DNA of 37,646 nucleotides from JAJRXG01 sp038523965 (GCA_038523965.1 JBCBIX010000017.1:1-37646), one strand, 5' to 3'. Shown: positions 17,000 through 25,943, counted from the first letter of the stretch. A program made the numbers and translations. Notes: generated from the sequence alone by a model not told the origin.

Positions 17000-18769
17000 T
17001 TATACGAGAACTTCTTCTTTGGCGAACTGCATGTCGTACAATTCTCGGTATCGTCCATCTGGGATTTGGACAAGCTCTTCATGCGGACCAAACTCTCGGA
17101 TCTCACCCTTGTCCATAACCATAATGTGGTCGGCATTCCGTATCGTAGAAAGCCGATGGGCGATGATAATCGAACTGCGACGATCGATCAGCTTTTCGAT
17201 GGCATACTGGATGACCGCTTCCGTCTCTGTATCGATGGAGGATGTGGCCTCGTCCAGTATCAGTATATCGGGATCAAAAACCAATGCTCTTACAAAGCTG
17301 ATCAACTGCCGCTGCCCCATGGATAGATTGCTACCTCGCTCAGTTACCACGTGATCATAGCCGTTACTTAAGGCCTCTATGAATCGATCTGCACCGATGG
17401 CCGCTGCTGACTCGAAGACTTTTTGTTCAGAGATATTAGGATCTCTTAAGGTGATGTTGTCCATCACAGAACCGTGAAAAAGGAACACATCTTGCAGCAC
17501 CACGGCCATACGACCCCGGAGATGAGAAAGTCGATACTTCTTAATGTCCTCTCCGTCGACTCTGACTGTACCGTTCATGGTCTCATAGAAGCGCGCCAAG
17601 ACATTGATGATTGTTGTTTTTCCAGATCCTGTGCTTCCCACGATAGCTAAGGTTTTCCCTTCGTCCAGCTTAAAACTGACATCCTTCAGGATGACTTGAT
17701 TGCCATCATAGCTGAAATCCACATGGTCAAACTCCACCTTCCCTTTCAGCCGATCAGGCCGTAGGTAACCGTTGTCTGTGATCTGTTCACGACGATCTAA
17801 TTCAAGGAAAACGCGCTCGGCAGCCACCATACCCATCTGGAGGGTATTGAACTTGTCTGCTAACCATCTGATAGGACTGAATAGGAGCGTCACATACCAA
17901 GGGAAGGCCAGCAATGCACCAAGAGAAACTGTGTCTCGGATCACATACGTGGCTCCGAAATAGACAAGGATGGCCAATGCCAGATAATTAATCATCTCCA
18001 CTACCGGAAAGAAAATCGCATAGTAGGTGATGGCATCTAAATTGGCCTGGGTATAGTCCCGATTGATCTTCTTGAATTTGCGCATCTCCTGCTCTTCCGC
18101 ATTGAAAATCTGGATGATGTGCATGCCAGTAATGCGTTCTTGGAGAAATGCATTCATATTGGATAGCTGGGCCCGCACCTTCTCAAAAGCAACTTTGACC
18201 TTCTCTTTGAAAATGTATGTCGCAAATAGGAGTATTGGCATCGTGACCAATACCAGTAGCGTAAGTTTCCAGCTGGTGTAAAGCATAATGCCAATCACCG
18301 CGAATATCCCGAGCAAGTCTGCCACCATACTGATGATACCTTGAGTAAAAACGGTATTGATGGTTTCGACATCATTGATCGTGCGAGTTGTCACCTTCCC
18401 TATCGGTGTCTGATCAAAGTATCGCAACTGCAGACTGGTGATATGATCGAACACTCGGGTGCGCAGATCACGAATCACATTCTGCCCTAACAATACGCTG
18501 TAAAAAATCATGAAGTAGCGCAGCAGAACTGTTAGAAGTACAACGATAACAAACACACCAGCCATGCGATAGAGCCCATTTAGGTCATTACGCAAAATGT
18601 AATCATCGACCATAATGGACACCAAAAAGGGGCGAAGCATGGAGACCGGGGCGAGAATCACCGAGAGCAGCAATGTTCCCGCAAACAATCCCTTGTATGG
18701 TTTGGCCAACCCGACAATACGGCCAAGCAGTTGGAATTCAAATTTTGTTTTGGTGGTCTCCTGGGTCAT
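17000..18769 (-). CDS. ABC exporter half-transporter (fused permease and ATPase), MsbA/MDR type
   Basis: A 589-residue half-transporter starting at ATG 18769 (MTQETTKTKFEFQL); the frame is open 9 codons further upstream. Six membrane helices occupy about residues 20-310. The ATPase domain follows, with Walker A GSTGSGKTT (from about residue 378), signature LSMGQRQ, Walker B ILILDEATSS (Asp506, Glu507) and the switch histidine in IIAHRLS. A homodimer exporting a lipid, drug or peptide is expected; the substrate cannot be told. It is preceded 42 bases upstream by the FMN reductase gene on the same strand and has a TATATTTG box in that gap. Confidence 0.94.
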   Translation of the reverse strand: MTQETTKTKFEFQLLGRIVGLAKPYKGLFAGTLLLSVILAPVSMLRPFLVSIMVDDYILRNDLNGLYRMAGVFVIVVLLTVLLRYFMIFYSVLLGQNVIRDLRTRVFDHITSLQLRYFDQTPIGKVTTRTINDVETINTVFTQGIISMVADLLGIFAVIGIMLYTSWKLTLLVLVTMPILLFATYIFKEKVKVAFEKVRAQLSNMNAFLQERITGMHIIQIFNAEEQEMRKFKKINRDYTQANLDAITYYAIFFPVVEMINYLALAILVYFGATYVIRDTVSLGALLAFPWYVTLLFSPIRWLADKFNTLQMGMVAAERVFLELDRREQITDNGYLRPDRLKGKVEFDHVDFSYDGNQVILKDVSFKLDEGKTLAIVGSTGSGKTTIINVLARFYETMNGTVRVDGEDIKKYRLSHLRGRMAVVLQDVFLFHGSVMDNITLRDPNISEQKVFESAAAIGADRFIEALSNGYDHVVTERGSNLSMGQRQLISFVRALVFDPDILILDEATSSIDTETEAVIQYAIEKLIDRRSSIIIAHRLSTIRNADHIMVMDKGEIREFGPHEELVQIPDGRYRELYDMQFAKEEVLV

Positions 18770-18781
18770 TCGTACGATGGC

Positions 18782-18789
18782 CAAATATA
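18782..18789 (-). promoter_or_regulatory. Candidate -7 promoter element before the ABC exporter
   Basis: The minus strand reads TATATTTG, a perfect match to TAnnTTTG, 12 bases before the preferred ATG at 18769. No TTG occurs at the -33 position. If used, the leader would be very short, and it would exclude the longer upstream start of the open frame. Confidence 0.25.
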
Positions 18790-18811
18790 CTGGCACTGGT
18801 AATTACAGTCC

Positions 18812-19360
18812 CTACTCATCCGCGAGTACAGGGATAGCCTTAACTAACGCCTGAACTGCCTTCTCGTGTTGTGTCTTAAGCTCCTGATCTGTGATCCCTG
18901 TCGACTCATCAAAGTTCTTGTTGAAAAAAGGAAGGCTAAATGATGCAGCAATCTCGGCTCCCATATAAGGCCATTTAGCAACGGCAATGTCCAAGATGGT
19001 AGATCCTCCTCGACTTCCAGGAGAAGTAGCCATTAGTAGGAAGGGTTTGTTTTGCCATGCCTTTCCTTCGATCACAGAATTCCAATCCATGATATTCTTG
19101 AAGGCTGCAGTGTACACACCATTGTGCTCTGAGAAGGAAACGATCACACCATCAGCAGCTCGCAGGTGATCTCGGAAAGTGTGAGCCTCTGGAGGAATAC
19201 CGTCATTCACCTGTCGATCCTCACTGTAGATGGGCATCTCAAAGTCGTTCAAGTCCAATAAGGTTACGTGGCCTTGGGGAATCAATGATGCTGTATATGC
19301 AGCTAATCGCTGATTTATAGAGGTAGAACTCGTGCTTGCGCCGAATGCGAGTATGTTCAT
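18812..19360 (-). CDS. NADPH-dependent FMN reductase (flavodoxin-like)
   Basis: A 182-residue protein of the NADPH-dependent FMN reductase family. ATG 19360 (MNILAFGAS) places the first beta strand at the usual position; the frame extends 20 codons upstream without family similarity. The FMN phosphate loop reads GASTSSTSINQRLA near residues 7-20. SEHNGVYTAAFKNIMDW matches the family's S-E/P-x-Y-N-G-x-x-P-x-x-K-N-x-x-D-W region, with VYTAA replacing the usual proline. MATSPGSRGG forms the second FMN loop. It should reduce flavin or small quinone/azo acceptors in the cytoplasm. It is divergent from the MobA-like gene. Confidence 0.9.
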   Translation of the reverse strand: MNILAFGASTSSTSINQRLAAYTASLIPQGHVTLLDLNDFEMPIYSEDRQVNDGIPPEAHTFRDHLRAADGVIVSFSEHNGVYTAAFKNIMDWNSVIEGKAWQNKPFLLMATSPGSRGGSTILDIAVAKWPYMGAEIAASFSLPFFNKNFDESTGITDQELKTQHEKAVQALVKAIPVLADE

Positions 19361-19436
19361 GATGTCATTTTGTTCAGTTAGTAACTTGAATGAGACCATA
19401 AAGGTCATATCGGAGTTCATTAAACTCTAACAAACC

Positions 19437-20018
19437 ATGATCGAAGCACTGATTCTGGCTGCGGGTAGCTCCATCAGAATGGGGGAACAGAATAAGTTGA
19501 CACTACCTTGGAAGGAATCAACCATGATTCGGACCTCAGTAAACGCGGCGCTGGAATCATACGTGGACCGCGTCATCGTAGTTACTGGACACCAGCATGG
19601 AGAGGTAAAAAGAGCCCTCCAAGGCTTGCCCATCGACATCGTCCATAATCCTACACATCGCCTGGGCCAAGTGGGGAGCATCCAAGCTGGTGTGAGCATG
19701 CTCTCTCAGCAGATGAGTACATTCTTAGTGTGTTTAGGCGATATGCCCCGATTGACGTCAGCATTAATTAATCAGGTAATCGACAGTCATCTCAACGAAA
19801 ACTTCTTGATCACCAGACCCGTAAACGATAATCAGGTTGGGCATCCTGTTATCATGAACAGTAGTTTACGTGAGCAAGTCCTGGCATACACAGACGCTCA
19901 CACTATGAGACCATTCATGAAGGCAAGGGCGAACCAACTACAGCAGATATCGACTCAAGAAAGTGGATACTTCATGGATATCGACACACCTTCTGACTAT
20001 CAAAAGTGGTCGATCTAA
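19437..20018 (+). CDS. MobA-like NTP transferase (molybdenum cofactor cytidylyl/guanylyltransferase-like)
   Basis: A 193-residue nucleotidyltransferase of the MobA/MocA type. The N-terminal nucleotide-binding signature LILAAGSSIRMGEQNKL is intact. The metal-binding Asp lies in CLGDMPRL (near residue 101), and the conserved VGHPVIM and MDIDTPSDY segments follow. The pattern best fits MocA-like CTP:molybdopterin cytidylyltransferases or uncharacterised relatives that attach a nucleotide to a sugar or cofactor. No molybdoenzyme or other cofactor genes are in the window, so the substrate is open. Transcribed divergently from the FMN reductase, it converges on the GATase-like gene with a 5-base gap. 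Confidence 0.88.
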   Translation: MIEALILAAGSSIRMGEQNKLTLPWKESTMIRTSVNAALESYVDRVIVVTGHQHGEVKRALQGLPIDIVHNPTHRLGQVGSIQAGVSMLSQQMSTFLVCLGDMPRLTSALINQVIDSHLNENFLITRPVNDNQVGHPVIMNSSLREQVLAYTDAHTMRPFMKARANQLQQISTQESGYFMDIDTPSDYQKWSI

Positions 20019-20023
20019 CTGCG

Positions 20024-21673
20024 CTATGCCCATATCCTTTCGTCTAACCACAATGCACTCAACCCAAGCACAATGAGTGAGTATGCCCACCACCGACTGA
20101 TTGGCTTACTTGTCATCTTTGCAACATTGACTTTTGGTGCAGCGATGTGCCGGATATAATCTTGATTGCGCTCGTCACGAAGAAGAGGCGCATCATCTTT
20201 GGCATGCGCGTACATCCACACCGTATCCTGACTACCTATAATCACTTCGTTCCACCCTACTTCTGGCCAGACCTGAACTCGTTGATGTCCCAAGATTTCA
20301 GGCACTGGAGTTGCCATGTAGGTATCGTTTCTGTCGACCGTGACAGTGTCTGATAGGGCTCCTAATCCGTACATTCGAAGAGCTGTTTTTTCACCAGCCC
20401 AGACCGGGTATGGGGTATCTGCGATAATACCTTCATCGATTCTGACAAAAATCTCAGTGATGATCGATGTCCACAACTCTTGATATGTACGTTCCATATC
20501 GGCCAGTAATAGCTTGTGTGAGTCAGCAACATGTAGGGCTGCGATGTGTCCGATGCCATAGCGTCGATAACTGGCCACTTTATGATCTTGTAACTCGATG
20601 AGCCTCCAACCCCGGGGGACGGCGCTCTGAATGGAGAGTGATACTTGCTTTCCATTTTCTCTAAAGTCGAATTGTTGCTTCGTTCCAACTGCCGGAAAAT
20701 TGATATCCAGTGGTGCTTGATCCGAAGGCAAAAAAAGAAGTGCCGCCCCTGTCATGCGGATATATCTCTTGACCACGCGCCTGTCAGTAATCGAAAGTCT
20801 ATTCCACTGCCTTGCATCCAAAAGCAGTAGATCAAATCCATCCAAACTCTCTGGTGAGAAGGGTTCGAGTTTGCGTTGCTGCAAATTATCGAACACCGTG
20901 GTGTAGCGATCTGTAGAGATCTGCATTCGCTGACCAAAGCCATAGCCCATGGCCGACCAGAAAGTCCGTAGGTAATTCACCTCAAAGGCCGGACTGCTTA
21001 ACAAAGCCAGCATGTTGTATCGTTGATTCTCCCTCACCTCAGCAGGGATCTTCGTGGACAGTGTATCTCCATCCAATCCAATCATCTCAACTGTGTATTC
21101 GTAGCGACCGGCAGGCATTCCAGGTAACGACATGAAGAACTCTCCACTTTTATTAATCGCTACTGGAATTCTATTTCCTGACGGTGTTAGTAACGAAACA
21201 TTATCTGCGTCGCCTATAATTCGACCAGTAATGGAGCCTCTCTCAAAGGCAACAAGCGGTGACATCTCATAGGCCGCCAGCCCTACTTCTGGTCTCAGCG
21301 GAGCATATGTAACGATTACATCTTTCAGTCCTTCCAGAGTCGCAACACCCAGATCTCTTGTCTGTAGCACCAACGAGTCGATTGATTTGAAGTCTTGATC
21401 AAGAAGATATCTCTCGATGTCCGGATAGTGGGTTTGGTCATCGCGTAATGAGTCCTCATGTATATGTCCACCGATGATGGCAGTTGTAGATTTTATCTGA
21501 TTATCAACTTCAGGTGGATAGATCAGTAAACCGATGCCAACGCTGACGATAAGTAAATACATGACTCTGCGCCATCGACCCGTCAAACTCGGCGTTGTCC
21601 TCCAAGTCGTCACCAAAGCAATGGCAAGCATCGCAAGCGAGGTGATCAGCAGCAGATCAGGAGAAATGGCCAT
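20024..21673 (-). CDS. Membrane protein with GATase1-like domain, last gene of the DUF58/BatA operon
   Basis: A 549-residue inner-membrane protein. Two N-terminal membrane helices (LLLITSLAMLAIALVTTW, VMYLLIVSVGIGLLIYP) and one at the C-terminus (WWAYSLIVLGLSALWL) enclose a large soluble region. Around residues 230-310 it resembles the class I glutamine amidotransferase-like fold found in membrane proteins of Bat-type operons (EVNYLRTFWSAMGYG, FDLLLLDARQWNRL, GAALLFLPSDQA). The catalytic Cys of true amidotransferases is not seen, so a non-enzymatic scaffold is inferred. Its ATG overlaps the upstream gene's stop by one base (TGATG), which ties it to that operon. Confidence 0.75.
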   Translation of the reverse strand: MAISPDLLLITSLAMLAIALVTTWRTTPSLTGRWRRVMYLLIVSVGIGLLIYPPEVDNQIKSTTAIIGGHIHEDSLRDDQTHYPDIERYLLDQDFKSIDSLVLQTRDLGVATLEGLKDVIVTYAPLRPEVGLAAYEMSPLVAFERGSITGRIIGDADNVSLLTPSGNRIPVAINKSGEFFMSLPGMPAGRYEYTVEMIGLDGDTLSTKIPAEVRENQRYNMLALLSSPAFEVNYLRTFWSAMGYGFGQRMQISTDRYTTVFDNLQQRKLEPFSPESLDGFDLLLLDARQWNRLSITDRRVVKRYIRMTGAALLFLPSDQAPLDINFPAVGTKQQFDFRENGKQVSLSIQSAVPRGWRLIELQDHKVASYRRYGIGHIAALHVADSHKLLLADMERTYQELWTSIITEIFVRIDEGIIADTPYPVWAGEKTALRMYGLGALSDTVTVDRNDTYMATPVPEILGHQRVQVWPEVGWNEVIIGSQDTVWMYAHAKDDAPLLRDERNQDYIRHIAAPKVNVAKMTSKPISRWWAYSLIVLGLSALWLDERIWA

Positions 21674-23955
21674 CAGCGTAATGTCTCTACATCCCTGATG
21701 ACCGCATCTGTAAGTGGGTGGCTATATAGTCGAGCAGGAGTAGGCTCAGACTCCATCTCCGGAATGGCATCGAGTAGTGACTCCAGCAAGGGCTCACAAG
21801 GAAGTTCGCCTCTTGAAAAGGAAGCGATGCGACTAAGCACAATAACAATACCCGGATCTGTGCCAACCATCGTAGATAGATAGGCAGAAACATTGTCCAA
21901 AGCCGTTGAGAGTGCTGTGGATCCTTGCTCTGCTCCATCGCAATAGGACTTCATCCGAAGCACTTCTCGAATATATCCGGCGACGTCATCATCCTCCTTT
22001 TCTTCGGGCAAATAGAGTGGATCAACAACTTCATTCAGTTCTCCGGCTAACCTTGTCTCTGGCTCTTTAATCTTAGGTGGATCAAAACCTATTCGGTGGA
22101 CATAGATACGAGCGTGATTCTTTATCTCTTGGAGTAATTCAAGGCTCTTGTATTGATAAGGCAGCGAAGTTTGAGCATCGTACAGGCGCAGGTGCAATTC
22201 GGCATCCCACATATGACTCATGGCCATTTTAAGTTTAGTCTTTACAGATACTTCGTGAAAGGTTGCTTGTTCTTCATTGTCATGGTTATGTGACAATTCC
22301 TCTACCCAAGAGGGTCTTAGCGGGTCTTCAGTTTCCTCTCCAAATGATACATCACTCTCATGTACATGACCGTGATCATGCATGAATGCATCGACTGGAC
22401 TCTTAGACGACGCTTTCTCTTCAGCTTCATCTTTGTGGTCGTGATCATGCATGTAAGCCTTGAGCAAGTAGGCCCACCTCTCATTGTTGGAGTGATCATG
22501 GTCATGATCATGTTTATGTTGTTCTTCTGTGAGTGCAGATGGGTCGATCTCATTTTGGATGGCAATGCCACTCTCCGACTCCTCTCCTAAGAACTGGCCA
22601 TACTTAAGTCGTAGTAGTTTTTGGTCGTATCCTAATTCATTGCTTCTGCGATTGAACTCTTCCGTAGTAATGGAAGAGCGATCTGCCAAGAGGGACTTAG
22701 AGTCGATGATGATCTGCCGCTGACTGCGGAAGAAGTCTGGCATCAAGTCGACTTGAACTCCGTCATCCTCCGCCCATAGATAGGTGGTTGTATCCGGTAT
22801 TACTACGAAATAAGTTGTGCTGCGTGTCCACTGATCACGAAGGGTACAGTTATCCTTGGCACGTACATAGAAGTACAGCTCATCACCTGGCTCCATTCCA
22901 AATTCTTCAAGATCAAAGGCGTGGGCCAAAGTGCGCCTCTGGCGATCATCTACCGTGAGCGGATAGTCTTTCTCTCTGAATTTCACTGACTCGCCTTGTC
23001 CTGTCGCGACGGTTGCGACGAGGTGAGCTTCGCTTAAGCGGTAATCGTCAGACAGTCGAATACCAAAGTTAACCCGCGTGCTGTCATCCCAATTGCGTCG
23101 CTGATATTCTGGCAAGCCTGTGATTTGAACTTCTGGAGGAAGGTCTGGTATGACCGCGATAGGGTGATAATCTGAGATGATGGTAGAGTCTACTCCTACC
23201 AACTCATATTGATAAAAGGTGGGCTGAGCCAATGATGCACTGCGTCCGCTCTCCAGCCCAGAGATCTCAAGACTTTCTTCCCCTCCGATAATAACTGCAC
23301 CTAATGTAATGGTTCCTTCTGTATCAAACGACCAAGACACCGTCGAACCTTCAGCAACTCTTAGATCTACATCTGTTAGACTCATCCTTCTAAGCTTCGT
23401 GTAGTCTGGAGCACTGATATGGGCTCGCACCTCATGAAGAGTGAGCAAGGCTTCGGTTCTATCCATACTGGAGGAAGCCGTGTCCTGGTAAGGCGGCAAT
23501 GCGTACAGATCTTCTGATGTTCCACTATGCTGCCATAGATAGAGACCGAAAAATACTGCGAGACCTATTACAGCGATACAAGCGCTCTTCCATGCGGTAG
23601 ATACAATCGACATTGGTGCCTTAACCTCTGGTAGAACCCTGAGAACTGTCTCTCGCTGAACTTTCTCTAATGGCCTTAGCTCATGCTCAGGCCGATCTAA
23701 TAGTTCAAGACTATACTCCAATCCAGGATATGCCTGATGTAGGTTTTGTCGCATGGTTTTGGTCGTCGGTCGTTGGCGATACCAGAGGTAACCTATCCCC
23801 AAAACAACCACAACCAGAATGATGAGACTCCCGTTGACATCATAGCCTGATGCACGGATTACTCCACAACATCCTATCATCACCACTATAACTGCTGCTG
23901 CACAGCTCCACCAATACCGCTGAGCTGAGATGAAGATGTCGTGTGCAGATGTCAT
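21673..23955 (-). CDS. DUF4175-like membrane protein with histidine-rich repeats
   Basis: A 760-residue inner-membrane protein. Membrane segments are near residues 15-33, 42-60 and 125-141. A large region that should be periplasmic follows, with beta-rich domains (SAPDYTKLRRMSL, PPEVQITGLPEY) and a helical C-terminal half, resembling DUF4175-type proteins of Bat-like loci. An insert of about 80 residues carries His/Asp clusters at 480-488, 503-507, 526-532 and 556-558; the first three are spaced exactly 23 residues apart. This insert is probably a metal-binding segment (zinc, nickel or copper). Its ATG overlaps the BatA-like stop (ATGA). DUF4175 membership is my recollection of the family layout, not a search result. 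Confidence 0.8.
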   Translation of the reverse strand: MTSAHDIFISAQRYWWSCAAAVIVVMIGCCGVIRASGYDVNGSLIILVVVVLGIGYLWYRQRPTTKTMRQNLHQAYPGLEYSLELLDRPEHELRPLEKVQRETVLRVLPEVKAPMSIVSTAWKSACIAVIGLAVFFGLYLWQHSGTSEDLYALPPYQDTASSSMDRTEALLTLHEVRAHISAPDYTKLRRMSLTDVDLRVAEGSTVSWSFDTEGTITLGAVIIGGEESLEISGLESGRSASLAQPTFYQYELVGVDSTIISDYHPIAVIPDLPPEVQITGLPEYQRRNWDDSTRVNFGIRLSDDYRLSEAHLVATVATGQGESVKFREKDYPLTVDDRQRRTLAHAFDLEEFGMEPGDELYFYVRAKDNCTLRDQWTRSTTYFVVIPDTTTYLWAEDDGVQVDLMPDFFRSQRQIIIDSKSLLADRSSITTEEFNRRSNELGYDQKLLRLKYGQFLGEESESGIAIQNEIDPSALTEEQHKHDHDHDHSNNERWAYLLKAYMHDHDHKDEAEEKASSKSPVDAFMHDHGHVHESDVSFGEETEDPLRPSWVEELSHNHDNEEQATFHEVSVKTKLKMAMSHMWDAELHLRLYDAQTSLPYQYKSLELLQEIKNHARIYVHRIGFDPPKIKEPETRLAGELNEVVDPLYLPEEKEDDDVAGYIREVLRMKSYCDGAEQGSTALSTALDNVSAYLSTMVGTDPGIVIVLSRIASFSRGELPCEPLLESLLDAIPEMESEPTPARLYSHPLTDAVIRDVETLR
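22282..22518 (-). repeat. Coding tandem repeat: 23-residue His/Asp-rich units
   Basis: Within the DUF4175-like gene, His/Asp clusters recur with a 23-codon period (His480, His503, His526), with a looser fourth copy at His556. Each cluster after the first is preceded by a short hydrophobic/aromatic segment (LLKAYM, VDAFM, WVEELS). Acidic linkers separate the units. The DNA copies are diverged outside the CAT/GAT/CAC codons, so this is an old protein-level repeat rather than a recent duplication. Confidence 0.75.
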
Positions 23956-24992
23956 CTGATCCGATACATTCTGAGAAATCGTTCGCTCACAATCAAAACA
24001 AGCAGAAATATCAACAGTACTGCGGAGAATTCTGCTTTCTGTGAGTCTTCCATTGGGCCCAGAGTTGTCACATCATCCTTGGCTTTGCGTAGTGGGGCCT
24101 TGTTGATATAGTGATTTGTCTGTGCTTGCTCCGTCAACACTCCGGCAAGCAATAATGGAAGTTGGCTGGCGCGGAGTGATTGGCTGGAGATCTCTCCTCG
24201 AAAAGAGTATCGCTTTGCATGATGATTTTGCCATAAAGTTGAAACCTGGTCTGTTAGCCATGTGAAGGTGACTTTGTCAGTAGCTACTACAGTGTCTATC
24301 AAAAACAGGATATCATAACCTGTGCAGTCTTCGTGCAAACTGACGTCTGATGACTCTGCGACACTCTTCACCAGTGTGGATAGACGCTTTCGCTGATCCT
24401 CTGTCGAGCCCTGAAGACAGAATCTTAGATCTCGTTGGGGGGGTGATATAGCTGTAGGCCTCTTCGATGGTGGAGAGATCCAGGTCACGTGTCCTGCGAT
24501 GGATTCGATGTGATCCACGAACTCAGATGCCGATTGTGGTGCAATGATGATGACCGAGTCAGGGTATCGATTGGCCTCGTAGATGAGCGCATTTGCATTC
24601 GGATAGACATAATCTGCATTGCCTTTCTCGAATGTGAAAACCCTATGCTCAAACTCTGGACCATAGGCGCGCAACAAACTCTTGTATTCTGGCGTCTGAT
24701 ATTTCTCATGGACGTAGAGTCGAGGTGATGTTTCGACCAGGGTATCTATGAACGGGTTCATTAAAATGAACGCTACAACAGACACAATCATCAGCCTTAA
24801 GAATAAGGTCCATGGTTGTGAAAGTCGTATTGATCTGGCCTGACGGGTTTGTGAGGCGGATAAAAATCGATTCGTGCCCATCGACACTGTCTTTCGGGTA
24901 TGTCGACTTAATAAGTGGATTACAATGGGCGCAACAAGACCGAGTAAACCCCAGAAACCTGCCGCATATGTCCACTGCATACTTGACAACAT
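23952..24992 (-). CDS. BatA-like protein (aerotolerance regulator N-terminal domain)
   Basis: A 346-residue inner-membrane protein. The N-terminal ~80 residues match the BatA domain: FWGLLGLVAPIVIHLLSRHTRKTVSMGTNRFL followed by a basic stretch and a second helix (LFLRLMIVSVVAFILMNPF). A soluble, presumably periplasmic, region of about 230 residues follows, then a C-terminal helix (FSAVLLIFLLVLIVSERFL). BatA proteins usually carry a VWA domain with a DxSxS site; none is visible here. It starts one base after the DUF58 stop codon and overlaps the next gene, so the four genes form one operon. Role: part of a DUF58/Bat-type envelope complex, exact function unknown. Confidence 0.85.
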   Translation of the reverse strand: MLSSMQWTYAAGFWGLLGLVAPIVIHLLSRHTRKTVSMGTNRFLSASQTRQARSIRLSQPWTLFLRLMIVSVVAFILMNPFIDTLVETSPRLYVHEKYQTPEYKSLLRAYGPEFEHRVFTFEKGNADYVYPNANALIYEANRYPDSVIIIAPQSASEFVDHIESIAGHVTWISPPSKRPTAISPPQRDLRFCLQGSTEDQRKRLSTLVKSVAESSDVSLHEDCTGYDILFLIDTVVATDKVTFTWLTDQVSTLWQNHHAKRYSFRGEISSQSLRASQLPLLLAGVLTEQAQTNHYINKAPLRKAKDDVTTLGPMEDSQKAEFSAVLLIFLLVLIVSERFLRMYRIR

Positions 24993-24993
24993 C

Positions 24994-25887
24994 TTATCGC
25001 CTTGTGAGAATACGTCTTAAGAAATCTACTGGATTATCATCCAAGTACACCCGATGCACTTCAGTGCTGTATCGCCGACACAACTCCTGTACTGATAGGA
25101 GATGGCTACCCAATGCCCGTCTGTACGATTCAGCTATAACAGAAGACTGCGCAACGACGACTTCTCCAGTCTCAAGATCCCTAAATCGTAAACTATCAGC
25201 AAAGTCCAACGATTCCTCGTTCCTTCCCATAAAATGGATAACCAACACCTCTCGATAAGACCCTCTAAGATGGGACAAGTACTTCTCCATGTCGGGGATA
25301 TCCATATACAGATCCGTCATCCAAATACACGCGCCGCTCATTGACCCGATCATCTTAGGAGTAGCTTTTTTTGATATAGAGTACGTCTGATGCACTTGAA
25401 GCACCCTTATGCTCGCATGCCAAGAGCCTAAAGATCTCCCTTGGCATCCTGTGTCGTTCGCTCCATACCATCCAAAATGGTCGCTCTGACTTGCGGTGAT
25501 ATATGTGAGGACTGCTGCCAAGAGTTTGGCATAGTCCAGTTTAGAAATTTGGGCTTCGGCATAAGCCATCGAGGGAGAATCATCAAGATGGATCGACAGT
25601 GAGTGCGCTTTCTCTTGCTCAGATTGTCGCATGTAGTAGCGTCCTGTACGAGCGTACTTTTTCCAGTCGAGCAATCGTAAATCATCCCCAGGAACATAAT
25701 GTCTGTACTGGTCAAACTCGATGCCTGAGGCTAACCACTTGGACTGATGACGTCCCCAACTGAGGCGTTTGGCGATGGACTTTGCCACCCATTCAAAACG
25801 CTTAGCATCATCAAACAATCCAGGATCTGGCCACGTCACACCTCGCATACTATCTGAAAGTAAGCCTTCTTCGAGTGTCCAAGCCAT
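24994..25887 (-). CDS. DUF58 domain-containing protein
   Basis: A 297-residue soluble protein of the DUF58 family. The signature YRHYVPGDDLRLLDWKKYAR is intact (about residues 60-79), followed by a VWA-like domain whose metal site reads LDDSPSMAY (DxSxS). DUF58 proteins normally work with a MoxR AAA+ ATPase and Bat membrane proteins, acting as a VWA-type adaptor. Here it leads the operon with the BatA-like, DUF4175-like and GATase-like genes, but no MoxR gene is next to it. The gene upstream is a divergent sigma factor. The family is certain; the pathway is not defined in this phylum. Confidence 0.93.
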   Translation of the reverse strand: MAWTLEEGLLSDSMRGVTWPDPGLFDDAKRFEWVAKSIAKRLSWGRHQSKWLASGIEFDQYRHYVPGDDLRLLDWKKYARTGRYYMRQSEQEKAHSLSIHLDDSPSMAYAEAQISKLDYAKLLAAVLTYITASQSDHFGWYGANDTGCQGRSLGSWHASIRVLQVHQTYSISKKATPKMIGSMSGACIWMTDLYMDIPDMEKYLSHLRGSYREVLVIHFMGRNEESLDFADSLRFRDLETGEVVVAQSSVIAESYRRALGSHLLSVQELCRRYSTEVHRVYLDDNPVDFLRRILTRR

Positions 25888-25919
25888 GGAAAGCTGCCTT
25901 CATTCGGAAAGCCAAGAAC

Positions 25920-25943
25920 AACTTTCAATTTTTTTTGAAAGTT
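25920..25943. promoter_or_regulatory. Perfect inverted repeat between the DUF58 operon and the sigma factor gene
   Basis: AACTTTCAA (25920-25928) and TTGAAAGTT (25935-25943) form a perfect 9-base-arm dyad around a six-T loop. It lies 32 bases upstream of the DUF58 start, in the 208-base divergent region. This placement suits an operator for the operon or both genes. It follows no gene end, so a terminator is unlikely. Confidence 0.45.

Noticed and set aside
16799..17326. A 175-codon plus-strand open frame across the end of the ABC transporter gene
   Set aside because: It runs antisense to the conserved ATPase C-terminus, has no family features and no signal; it is a shadow frame.
22360..22590. 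A hydrophobic plus-strand frame opposite the His-rich repeats
   Set aside because: The apparent hydrophobicity comes from reading CAT/GAT repeats on the other strand; no independent gene evidence.
24812..25258. A 148-codon plus-strand open frame opposite the BatA-like/DUF58 junction
   Set aside because: It lies wholly antisense to two well-supported genes and its composition looks like a reverse-strand shadow.
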